A program made the translations under genes and the position numbers. From the NCBI GenBank assembly GCA_944387015.1, contig CALXDH010000001.1, positions 62,001 to 126,000 on the forward strand: DNA of 64,000 bases, read 5' to 3'. The notes beneath the pieces are model-generated. The model was not told the origin of the DNA, ran no database searches, and saw nothing but the letters and a program-made list of their open reading frames with translations. Below, piece by piece: positions 57,666 through 64,000 of this stretch; the first letter of the stretch is position 1; every line of letters starts with the position of its first letter. Source of the stretch: an uncultured Oscillospiraceae bacterium. GTDB lineage: Bacteria > Bacillota > Clostridia > Oscillospirales > Oscillospiraceae.

Positions 57666-57694
57666 GTATCAATCCCGCATCTAAAAAGCGTCAA
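57666..57694 (-). promoter_or_regulatory. Candidate promoter of the scaffold-capsid genes
   Basis: On the minus strand TTGACG (57689-57694) and TGATAC (57666-57671) have a 17-base spacer. It lies in the 186-base gap between the Prp and scaffold genes, which otherwise shows no gene. Confidence 0.5.
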
Positions 57695-57712
57695 ATTTCC
57701 TGAAAAATTTTT

Positions 57713-58033
57713 TCAGTACTGGATCTCCCAGTCCAAGCGCACATGATCCGGGTACTCCACCGCAATGGAGGAAAGGCCGGAGGATACCACCTCATAGGCC
57801 GCCCGGGAAGCCGTCGTCCTGCGAAAGAGGAACCGGGCGCTCCCGTCTCTGTCCCGGCTGGCCCACAGGCAGATTTCCGGGTGCGCGGCCAGCCAACCAT
57901 GAAGGGCCAGTGCCAGGGCGGAAACAGCGGCGCACACGATGTCCTGTCCCTGGGGCGCATATCCTGCGTGCCCATGGATCTCAACGGAATAGGCGTCCTC
58001 CGTACGGTCCCGGGATATATTCACGACGATCAT
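57713..58033 (-). CDS. Prp-type cysteine protease, phage-encoded
   Basis: A 106-residue member of the Prp family (ribosomal-processing cysteine protease). Catalytic His22 lies in HGHAGYAP and Cys34 in GQDIVCAAVSAL, the same numbering as the bacterial enzyme that trims ribosomal protein L27 after its LQFFA-type leader. In phage 80-alpha the host Prp cleaves the capsid and scaffold at such sites. Here the phage has its own gene next to scaffold and capsid, both of which carry LQxFA at residue 16, so it is probably the prohead protease. Its ATG overlaps the portal stop. Confidence 0.87.
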   Translation of the reverse strand: MIVVNISRDRTEDAYSVEIHGHAGYAPQGQDIVCAAVSALALALHGWLAAHPEICLWASRDRDGSARFLFRRTTASRAAYEVVSSGLSSIAVEYPDHVRLDWEIQY

Positions 58034-60015
58034 TTAACTGCTACCCCCGAAGAGCGGCTCATGTCAGGACGAGACCGATCCATGAGCACCTGCCCATAAG
58101 GCGTGGTATCGGCTCCGTGGGCCGTCTGGGCGGCTTTGGCAGCGCCGCCGATGGTCTGTCCGCCGCCAGTGGGCAAGCTGCCGCCGGCTGTTCCTCCGGT
58201 AGGCATCCCGTCTCTCACTCCCAAGGCACTCCGAAGCGCATTCAGTTCCATGTTTGCCTGCTGCAGCAGATTCAGCAGCGTCTGTCCCTGCTGAATCTGC
58301 CGGACCATCTGATCCCGCCCGTCAAATTCCATCATTTGCAAGGCGGAAAGGCTTTCCTGCGCCCGTTCCGGGTTGAAAAATCCCATCTGGTAAAACTCCT
58401 TCGCCATCTCGTTCTGGGCCATCTGAGAGAATGGAGACCGCTTCTGGGCCTTGATGTCGTAGTCGAAGATGGGGCGCCGGAACATGGGGACATATCCCTC
58501 CATGTTTTCCGCCCCTGGAACCGCAGGCGGCAGCTCCTGGTCTCGAATCGACTTGTTGGAAAACCGCTCAAAGGTTTGTTCCCCGTTCGGACCCACAATG
58601 CGGAAGGACCGCTCTACATCGTAGAACTGCCGCATGAGTTCCACCACCATGGAGTCGATCTTCTTGTACGTCCGGTAGCTGCCGGAGATACTGTCACGAC
58701 TGGTCTTGTTCCCCGCCTCCTGAAGGGCGGCAATGGCGGCAGCCGCGGTGACGCCGGATGTGGTCCCGCCGGAGTTGTAGTCCCGGTTGGCAGTGGTCTC
58801 CTTCAGCTCGTTGATCTTCATCTGCAGAACGTCCAGGACATTGCCCGGAACCTGCTGCACCTCAATCTGCCGGATGCGGGTCTCATCCAGTCCGGATCCC
58901 TCCACATCCACGATGTCCTGATTCCAGTCCTTGAACTGGTCCATATTGACACCGGTCTGGGCGGACTTGAAAAACCGGGGCTTTGCGCACATGACGGCGT
59001 TCTGGAGCACCGCGCCGGAGAGCTTATCGATGTAGAGCTGGGGATCTTTGGCGATGGCAATGTACCCGAACCCCGCAGGGGAATCCTTATCTGGGAACAG
59101 CACATCAAACTCCACCGGGTATCGCCCATGATCGTAAAGTCCGCTCTCCCGGAACTCCGGATCGTCCTCCGTGGCCTCCAGCACCGTGTCCCCCACAAAC
59201 TTGCAGTAATGGAGGATGGTCTTGCCGGTGGGACTTTTGACCTTGTAGTACCAATCCACCACCAGGGCCTTGTCCGTGGTGTCGATGTTCTCATCGTGGA
59301 CGTATTCGCTCAGGGTAATCACCTGTGCGTCCATGGCCCCTCTGGCCTTCGGGTATTGCTCCAAGAGCAGGTCCTTGTCCACCAGGGACGTGATAAAGAG
59401 GTTCCGGCTCTTCTGGATGTCCCGCTTCCCGGGTTCCCAGAAGATGTTCAGCAGGTCGATGTCCCGGACCACCACATCCCCCAGGCCGTTTTCCTCGTCG
59501 GAATCCCAGAAAACGCCGTAGACGGCGGTGCCATGCTTGAGTTTCTCCCACCAGTTGTCATTGTAGACCTGCTCAAAGTCCGTCCGCTCCAGCACTACCG
59601 GCAGCACATCGGAGAGCAGCCGTGCGCTCTCCTGATCGCTTTCCTCCCGGGGCAGAACCGCCGGAATCGGGAAATTGTCCATGGCATCGGCGTGTTTCTG
59701 GGCAATGGAATCGAACAGCCACGCAGATGTGGGCTCCGGCGCCCCGGCGTTTTTCTCCTGCCTGCGCCGCAGATACTCCCAGTGCCGCAGCTTGTACCAC
59801 TGCTCCTCCTCAATCAGGCGGTTTTCCAGCGCTGCCTTGCCCTCTTTGTATTTGGCCAGGGTCTGCTGCGCTTTCTTGATCCGATCCGGAGTCATAACCA
59901 TGGATTGCCCGCTCATTCTCAACGATACCCCGCTTCTCATCCCGGCGGGCTGATTTCCCGCCGCAGGGGCTGAAATCCCATTTCCGGGATTCCCCTCAAA
60001 CCGTTCCATCATCAT
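58030..60015 (-). CDS. Phage portal protein
   Basis: A 661-residue portal subunit through which DNA enters and leaves the head. Portal-like blocks: KLRHWEYLRRRQEK, WLFDSIAQKHADAMDNFP, WWEKLKHGTAVYGVFWDSDE, IDLLNIFWEPGKRDIQ and DEFLFPDKDSPAGFG-like (as EFDVLFPDKDSPAGFGYIAI), then the helical stem and a Gly/Gln-rich C-terminus. The first 35 residues are Gly/Pro/Ala-rich. AGGAGGCTCGG precedes three consecutive ATG codons; the first, at 60015, overlaps the terminase stop by 4 nt. Confidence 0.88.
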   Translation of the reverse strand: MMMERFEGNPGNGISAPAAGNQPAGMRSGVSLRMSGQSMVMTPDRIKKAQQTLAKYKEGKAALENRLIEEEQWYKLRHWEYLRRRQEKNAGAPEPTSAWLFDSIAQKHADAMDNFPIPAVLPREESDQESARLLSDVLPVVLERTDFEQVYNDNWWEKLKHGTAVYGVFWDSDEENGLGDVVVRDIDLLNIFWEPGKRDIQKSRNLFITSLVDKDLLLEQYPKARGAMDAQVITLSEYVHDENIDTTDKALVVDWYYKVKSPTGKTILHYCKFVGDTVLEATEDDPEFRESGLYDHGRYPVEFDVLFPDKDSPAGFGYIAIAKDPQLYIDKLSGAVLQNAVMCAKPRFFKSAQTGVNMDQFKDWNQDIVDVEGSGLDETRIRQIEVQQVPGNVLDVLQMKINELKETTANRDYNSGGTTSGVTAAAAIAALQEAGNKTSRDSISGSYRTYKKIDSMVVELMRQFYDVERSFRIVGPNGEQTFERFSNKSIRDQELPPAVPGAENMEGYVPMFRRPIFDYDIKAQKRSPFSQMAQNEMAKEFYQMGFFNPERAQESLSALQMMEFDGRDQMVRQIQQGQTLLNLLQQANMELNALRSALGVRDGMPTGGTAGGSLPTGGGQTIGGAAKAAQTAHGADTTPYGQVLMDRSRPDMSRSSGVAVK

Positions 60016-61460
60016 CCGAGCCTCCTGTAAAATTCGTATGGGTCATACTGTTCGGTGTCCGTGTCCAGCGGATTGTAGGGCTTGACCGCCGGCGGCTTGC
60101 GGACCGGCATCGCCACCGGGAACTCCATGCAAAGGTACCGCAGTTCGTCGTAGATGTGATCCTCGCCGTCGGTGTCCACGTCCTCCACATCCGTCTCCGA
60201 GTAGACCAGAGCCGGAATCGTGCGAATGAAGTGACGGCAAGTGGAGAACACATAGAGCATGGGCCGTCCGTGCCGGTCAAAGGCCAGCCGGTTGTGGATC
60301 TGCATCTTCCCGTTGAGGCGGTCATGGTTGCCCGCCTGCCAGTAAACACCCCGCCGCTCCATGCTGGCGGCCACGCTCTCCGTCCCGGCGTCCGAGAAAA
60401 TAGCCGGGTCCGCCACACCGATGATCCGCCGCCCCCGCAGATTGGGGTCCTCCCGCTCAATGCGCCGGATCTCATCAGCTACCCGGTCCGGGTACCACTT
60501 GACGCCCACGTTGGGCTCTCCGGTACATCCGTACAGCTCCCGGATGCGGTAGAGGCGCTTGTCGTGGTCCACGGCATACCACCCGACGGAAAAGGGCCGG
60601 GAATAGCCCCAGTCCATCGAACGCCACACGGCCCATGTCTCCGGGATCTGAAAAGGGTCAATGACGTGGGTGTGCAGGCGGTCCTTGTAGTGATCCCGGT
60701 CGTTGCGCCACTCCATGAACACCTGTCCGGCAAAGCTGTCCCAGTTTCCGTAGAGCAGGGCGTCCCGCTCCGCCGCCGGCAGCGAGCCCAGGCGGTAGAT
60801 ATAATCCGGGTCGTTTGCAAGCAGCGCCTGGTTGTCGAACACGGTAGAGGGAACAAAGATGCTGCTGCGCCACTTGGCCCGGGTTGTCCCGTCTGGTTCC
60901 TGGATCTCCACCCGTTTCCAGACCGTCTGCATGGGCGGCGCCGCATTGATGAAGAGATCCTTCACCCAGGCGTGGCCCACGCCGCCGGGGTTGGCCGTGG
61001 CCCGGGCATACACCCGGGTACCGGGGCCATTGGGCCGGTTCCGGGAGTGGACCAGGTAGTCGTAGATCTCATAGGGGAACTGGGTCAGCTCGTCCAGGCC
61101 GATGAAATCATAGGGCTTGCCCTGGTAGTTGTACTTGTCCTTGATGTGAGGGACAGAGCCGAAGATGATGACGGCGCCGCTGGGAAACTTCCAGACGTGT
61201 TTGGAGTCGTTGAATTTCGCCCCGGGGAATGCCTTGGGGTAGAGCCGCAAGGTCTTACCGATGAGATCCTCCAGCTGGGGATAGGTCCTGCGGACGATCA
61301 GCCCCCGGTAGTAAGGGATATGCACCTGCCGGGTGGCCTCCATCACCAGGGCGTCGGACTTGCCGCCCCCCGCCGCCCCGCCGTAGAGGGCCTCGTCCTC
61401 CGCCCGGGACATAAAGATGGCCTGTTTTGCCTGTGGCCGCCAGATCACGTTACGTTCCAT
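60012..61460 (-). CDS. Phage terminase large subunit
   Basis: The packaging motor and nuclease. The 482-residue protein has Walker A GGAAGGGKSDALV (about 27-39), Walker B DFIGLDELTQF (about 120-130), the coupling motif TANPGGVGHAWV (about 156) and the RNase H-like nuclease acids in MDWGYSRPF (about 269) and GVADPAIF (about 347). It fits the Terminase_6 type. ATG 61460 was chosen; another ATG 15 nt upstream is possible. It overlaps the small subunit by 11 nt and the portal by 4 nt. Confidence 0.93.
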   Translation of the reverse strand: MERNVIWRPQAKQAIFMSRAEDEALYGGAAGGGKSDALVMEATRQVHIPYYRGLIVRRTYPQLEDLIGKTLRLYPKAFPGAKFNDSKHVWKFPSGAVIIFGSVPHIKDKYNYQGKPYDFIGLDELTQFPYEIYDYLVHSRNRPNGPGTRVYARATANPGGVGHAWVKDLFINAAPPMQTVWKRVEIQEPDGTTRAKWRSSIFVPSTVFDNQALLANDPDYIYRLGSLPAAERDALLYGNWDSFAGQVFMEWRNDRDHYKDRLHTHVIDPFQIPETWAVWRSMDWGYSRPFSVGWYAVDHDKRLYRIRELYGCTGEPNVGVKWYPDRVADEIRRIEREDPNLRGRRIIGVADPAIFSDAGTESVAASMERRGVYWQAGNHDRLNGKMQIHNRLAFDRHGRPMLYVFSTCRHFIRTIPALVYSETDVEDVDTDGEDHIYDELRYLCMEFPVAMPVRKPPAVKPYNPLDTDTEQYDPYEFYRRLG

Positions 61461-61968
61461 TCTGCCCACTTCCATCCTCTGCCGGCGGCTCCAGCGGCGC
61501 CACGGCGGGCAGCTCTACCACACCGGTCTCCGTGCCGCTATCATCGCCGCCGGGAGCACCATCCGGGTGGTATTTCCAGCGGTCCCGCCGCCGGTTGGTC
61601 AGCCAGAACATCGCGCTCGTCGGGTCAGGCGGGACCATCTTGTTGGTGGTGGTCACCAGCTCGATGACGTTACCGGCTTTGTCAATTCGCTGCTCCCGCT
61701 TGGTTTCGACATACTCAAACCCGCAGGCCCTCTTGTACAGGGCCGCCTCCACCTGATCGTCAGCCTCCCCGCACGCCTGCGTAAAAGCATCCCAAAGCGC
61801 CGCATACTGCTCGTCCCCCTCGCTCCCCTGGTCCAGATACCTGCGCAGCGTAGAGTAGGAAATGCGCAGCTTCCCGGCGATCTCCTTTGCTGTCGCCCCC
61901 GCCGCCGCCCACTTCGAGATTTTCTTGAGATTGGGTAGCACATGGGTCTCGTATTTACTTTTCGCCAT
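61450..61968 (-). CDS. Phage terminase small subunit
   Basis: A 172-residue DNA-recognition subunit. It has an N-terminal helix-turn-helix (AGATAKEIAGKLRISYSTLR, about 22-41), a central helical oligomerisation domain (DDQVEAALYKRACGFEYVET, about 68-87) and a terminase small-subunit block (PPDPTSAMFWLTNRRRDRW, about 111-129). The C-terminus is acidic and Pro/Gly-rich. The start ATG 61968 follows GGAGGGGGTGCAGGC; an upstream in-frame start at 62004 lacks a ribosome binding site. Confidence 0.9.
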   Translation of the reverse strand: MAKSKYETHVLPNLKKISKWAAAGATAKEIAGKLRISYSTLRRYLDQGSEGDEQYAALWDAFTQACGEADDQVEAALYKRACGFEYVETKREQRIDKAGNVIELVTTTNKMVPPDPTSAMFWLTNRRRDRWKYHPDGAPGGDDSGTETGVVELPAVAPLEPPAEDGSGQNGT

Positions 61969-62129
61969 GCCTGCACCCCCTCCGTTTTGTATCCACGATA
62001 GCACAGGCGTTTTCCAAATGCGTCAAACCCGGGCGGGAATTCAAAAGCGGAGGCAGCCGGATGTCCCGAAGAACGCCCGCCGCCCCCGCCGCAGTAAGAA
62101 ACGTATTCTATTTCATCCATACCATGGAG

Positions 62130-62196
62130 GTCCCTGCCCTCTCTCTCCTATCCCCCCTACCCCCCTTTCCTCTCTCCCCCATAGAGGAGCAGGGAC
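62130..62196. other. Inverted repeat flanking a polypyrimidine tract, upstream of terminase
   Basis: GTCCCTGC (62130-62137) and GCAGGGAC (62189-62196) enclose about 50 bases that are almost all C and T on the plus strand, with runs of six C. On the minus strand this is G-rich with runs that could form a quadruplex. The 252-base gap 62005-62256 has no supported gene. It may hold the packaging (pac/cos) site, a terminator or the terminase operon leader. Confidence 0.5.
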
Positions 62197-62256
62197 ATGA
62201 AAAGGCCCCAGGGCCGTTCTCTTGCTCATGCTATGCTAAAGCACACCATGAGCATA

Positions 62257-62604
62257 TCAGATGATGAACAGAGAAGCATCTCTGGCAGAAACAAGGAACA
62301 CCGTTGCACGCAGAATAACTTCGTCTCGCTCTATGGCCTCCTGGCTCTGGAAAAGAATCATGTCACGCTTGAGCATTTCGGACGCAATCATATACGCCAT
62401 GCTGTTTCTGGCGTGCAGGACCTCGTCCCTGAAATAGTCCGCATTGCGGATGCAGTCCCTTGAAATCCGAACCTCTTGCCTCACTCGAACAGGCTTCAAG
62501 TTCACGATTTTATTGGAAACGCGCGTCGTGAAGATCTGCTGCCGGTCATACCCTCCCAGCTTCCGAATGAGCCAGGACCGTATGTGCCACAGGATATTTT
62601 TCAT
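62257..62604 (-). CDS. Hypothetical phage protein
   Basis: A 115-residue basic protein with no recognised domain. It begins with a helix (MKNILWHIRSWLIRKLGGYD), then FTTRVSNKIVNLKPVRVRQE and a helical second half (IASEMLKRDMILFQSQEAIE). It has no cysteine cluster or signal peptide. The ATG 62604 overlaps the previous gene's stop; AGAGG lies two bases from the ATG, which is closer than usual. The longer frame to 62907 is composed of shadow sequence and was not used. Confidence 0.6.
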   Translation of the reverse strand: MKNILWHIRSWLIRKLGGYDRQQIFTTRVSNKIVNLKPVRVRQEVRISRDCIRNADYFRDEVLHARNSMAYMIASEMLKRDMILFQSQEAIERDEVILRATVFLVSARDASLFII

Positions 62605-62789
62605 TCCTCTACCCCCTGAAAGCTCTCCCAAACCCGTCTGCCCCGTATGATAAACTCCACAGTGTGGTACCTGCCCTTGGGGTGGATGTATACCACGGTC
62701 CCCGTCAGGGCCGGACGTGCCCCCGGCCCTGCGTGCTCCGGCTCCATAAATGTTTCCGGTATCCGTGTGACTCTGTCTCCGATTTTCAT
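62601..62789 (-). CDS. Hypothetical small phage protein
   Basis: A 62-residue protein, probably a small beta barrel: MKIGDRVTRIPETFMEPEHA, then PALTGTVVYIHPKGRYHTVE and FIIRGRRVWESFQGVEE. The GTVVYIHPKGRYHTVEF pattern suggests an SH3-like fold, seen in many short phage proteins. GGGAGGTTTGA precedes the ATG. Neighbours are the DUF1064 gene (immediately upstream) and a hypothetical gene overlapping its stop. Confidence 0.7.
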   Translation of the reverse strand: MKIGDRVTRIPETFMEPEHAGPGARPALTGTVVYIHPKGRYHTVEFIIRGRRVWESFQGVEE

Positions 62790-63251
62790 TCAAACCTCCC
62801 GCACGTGATAGCCGCGCTCTTCCATGAGTTTCTTCTTGATCTTGTATGTCTCCGTGCGGGCGCCCTTGACGTCCTCGACCACAAGGTTCCATTTGTCGTC
62901 CGGGCACTGCTCCTCGTACCCCCTCCAGAAGGCCGGACGCTCCTCGTAGGTGAAATCCGCCTTGTAGGTGATAGCCCGCACCGTGTCCCCGCTGCTGGAG
63001 ACATACGCCTCCTGGAGGGTAAACGTCTGTTGGAGCCTCAGATCCCGGATCTCCCCGGCCCGCAGCCTAGCGGCCAGCTGGTCATAGCGCCGGGCCTCCT
63101 TCTGGCTGTCGAAGCGCCGGAGCTTCCCGTTTGGCATGAGCCGCACGGCCTTTTGGTTGTGATATTTGCTGTTCTGTGGTTTGATCACCAGGACCTTTTG
63201 CAAGATCTGCCGCTGGGCATCCGGCCCCAGCCTGTCAATGTCAATTCTCAT
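62790..63251 (-). CDS. DUF1064 phage protein (RecU-like nuclease family)
   Basis: A 153-residue phage protein of the DUF1064 type, predicted to have a restriction-endonuclease-like fold: KYHNQKAVRLMPNGKLRRFD, SQKEARRYDQLAARLRAGEI, RDLRLQQTF, then AITYKADFTY and VVEDVKGARTETYKIKKKLM. The D...E/D-x-K pattern (KADFTY and VEDVKG) is the expected catalytic set. DUF1064 genes are common near early or packaging genes of Gram-positive phages and may cut recombination or replication intermediates. It overlaps the HTH gene upstream by 11 nt. Confidence 0.85.
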   Translation of the reverse strand: MRIDIDRLGPDAQRQILQKVLVIKPQNSKYHNQKAVRLMPNGKLRRFDSQKEARRYDQLAARLRAGEIRDLRLQQTFTLQEAYVSSSGDTVRAITYKADFTYEERPAFWRGYEEQCPDDKWNLVVEDVKGARTETYKIKKKLMEERGYHVREV

Positions 63252-63474
63252 CGTTATCTCTCAACCGGTTAAATTCGTCTGCCCGGCTGCTCAGCGGGTC
63301 CAGCTCGTCCTGGGCGTAGGGGTGGTCGCCCAACATGGCAAGGTGTCTCCTGATATGTTCCCGACTCATGCCGAGGAATGCGGCCAGATCTTTGATCCGG
63401 TAGCCCTCCCGGTAGCGTTCGGCGATCCATGCCCACTGTGCATCCGTGTACGGATTCTGCTTTCCGCGGCTCAT
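63241..63474 (-). CDS. Small helix-turn-helix phage protein
   Basis: A 77-residue protein with a helix-turn-helix: QWAWIAERYREGYRIKDLAA, FLGMSREHIRRHLAMLG (about 13-49). The last 25 residues are acidic (DPLSSRADEFNRLRDNDEN). GGAGAATGAGGA precedes the ATG. A position in the early-type cluster suggests DNA binding; it might be a regulator or a terminase-like adaptor. It overlaps its neighbours by a few bases on each side, which indicates translational coupling. Confidence 0.72.
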   Translation of the reverse strand: MSRGKQNPYTDAQWAWIAERYREGYRIKDLAAFLGMSREHIRRHLAMLGDHPYAQDELDPLSSRADEFNRLRDNDEN

Positions 63475-63998
63475 TCCTCATTCTCCGCAGCCTGTATGTA
63501 TTTCTTGCACGCCTTCCGGGATTGTGAGGGCATAAACGTCCCCCGGCCAGGCTCGATCTCCCCTCTTCTGGTTTTGTAATAGGCCTGCTCCCCACAAGTC
63601 CCAAGGCTCTTTCCTGCAATTCTCCGGAAATGTCCGCAGGAGCCGCACGTATTTGCTTCCGGCTTCGGGAGGATCTTAATTCTTCCCAGCCGGTCAGCCT
63701 CCACCAGCTCACTCAGGCGGTCTGTCGGGATCTCCCGGATCAGCTCCAGTCGTTTCGCAGATTCGGTGCGCAGGGATAAACCGCGACCATACGCATCCCG
63801 AATGCGTTCAATCTCACACGGCTCCAGTCCGGTGTCCTCGTAATCGGCGAGGCGATCCATTACCGCCAAATACGGGCATTTTCTGTCCCTGATTTTTTTG
63901 CATTTGTAAGCATATGAACAAAAATTTTCGTGGCAAAGAAATCCCTTTGGCTTGCTGGTAAAATATACATGATCGTTTCCTTTTCCTCTTTGCGTCAA
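63471..63998 (-). CDS. Cysteine-containing hypothetical phage protein (possibly partial at 5' end)
   Basis: The frame of 175 residues begins with a TTG at 63996-63998, at the window edge, so the true start may lie outside. It has an N-terminal group of cysteines (CHENFCSYAYKCKKIRDRKC, about 22-41), the phage motif MDRLADYEDTGLEPCEIERI (about 47) and a later zinc-ribbon-like pair (NTCGSCGHFRR and GTCGEQAYY, about 116-138), ending in a basic helix. No named family. It overlaps the HTH gene by 4 nt. Confidence 0.65.
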   Translation of the reverse strand: MTQRGKGNDHVYFTSKPKGFLCHENFCSYAYKCKKIRDRKCPYLAVMDRLADYEDTGLEPCEIERIRDAYGRGLSLRTESAKRLELIREIPTDRLSELVEADRLGRIKILPKPEANTCGSCGHFRRIAGKSLGTCGEQAYYKTRRGEIEPGRGTFMPSQSRKACKKYIQAAENEE

Positions 63999-64000
63999 CC

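Noticed and set aside
62197..62463. Plus-strand frame near the polypyrimidine tract
   Set aside because: It runs opposite to a supported phage gene and all its neighbours, and has no ribosome binding site.
63241..63474. The small HTH protein as the phage repressor
   Set aside because: It lies in a leftward cluster with early or packaging genes, lacks a dimerisation domain and an adjacent divergent operator, so no repressor role can be claimed.

Overview
The window looks like chromosomal DNA from a GC-rich (about 60 percent by eye), endospore-forming member of the Clostridia, most like the Oscillospiraceae. The grounds are SigH, SpoIIM and a complete spoIIAA-spoIIAB-sigF cluster, a class A RNase P RNA, BlaI/BlaR1-type signalling and Gram-positive style ribosome binding sites. 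No database could be consulted, so family names rest on recognised motifs and gene order.

The left part (1-34500) is chromosome. It runs murD (cut by the window edge), rnpB, then a leftward block of yebC, a Nif3-like gene, trmK, a DUF1858 gene, a zinc-ribbon gene and sigH. Next come glmM and ruvB-DUF6054-ruvA-ruvC, an ECF sigma/anti-sigma pair, spoIIM-xerD, and yajC with a TIGR04086 membrane protein. These are followed by a DMT transporter, a rightward base-excision glycosylase/HAD/aldolase group, pcrA, an MBL-fold hydrolase, a BlaI/BlaR1-like pair, a rhodanese, a DUF4358-MBOAT-DHHW surface-modification cluster, a putative SOS operon and the spoIIA operon.

The putative SOS operon (29803-32185) begins with a strong sigma-A promoter carrying LexA-like boxes. 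It encodes a 40-residue single-span membrane protein, a radical-SAM/HhH protein (TIGR03916-like) and its TIGR03915-like partner.

The right part (about 34500 to beyond 64000) is a prophage whose visible genes all run leftward. It appears to have inserted into the 5' end of a conserved cysteine-rich gene next to spoIIA, leaving that gene without a start codon. From right to left the prophage has small early-type genes, terminase small and large subunits, portal, a Prp-type cysteine protease, scaffold, an N4-gp56 family major capsid protein, a tail fibre, tail or ejection genes, one enormous gene of about 3870 codons, and a lysis module (amidase, Gp49-like, DUF4406, holin). No tape measure, tail tube or sheath is visible, so the particle is probably short-tailed.

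The most interesting content is in the prophage. The giant gene encodes a 'polyvalent' protein: two ADP-ribosyltransferase-like domains, an N6-adenine methyltransferase-like domain, a Strawberry-notch helicase, an HELGHH zincin and an LPD38-like tail. Two small genes with good Shine-Dalgarno sequences are nested out of frame exactly in its inter-domain linkers. The phage Prp has the His22/Cys34 pair of the bacterial enzyme, and both scaffold and capsid carry an LQxFA Prp-type cleavage motif ending at residue 16, which suggests a self-contained prohead maturation system.
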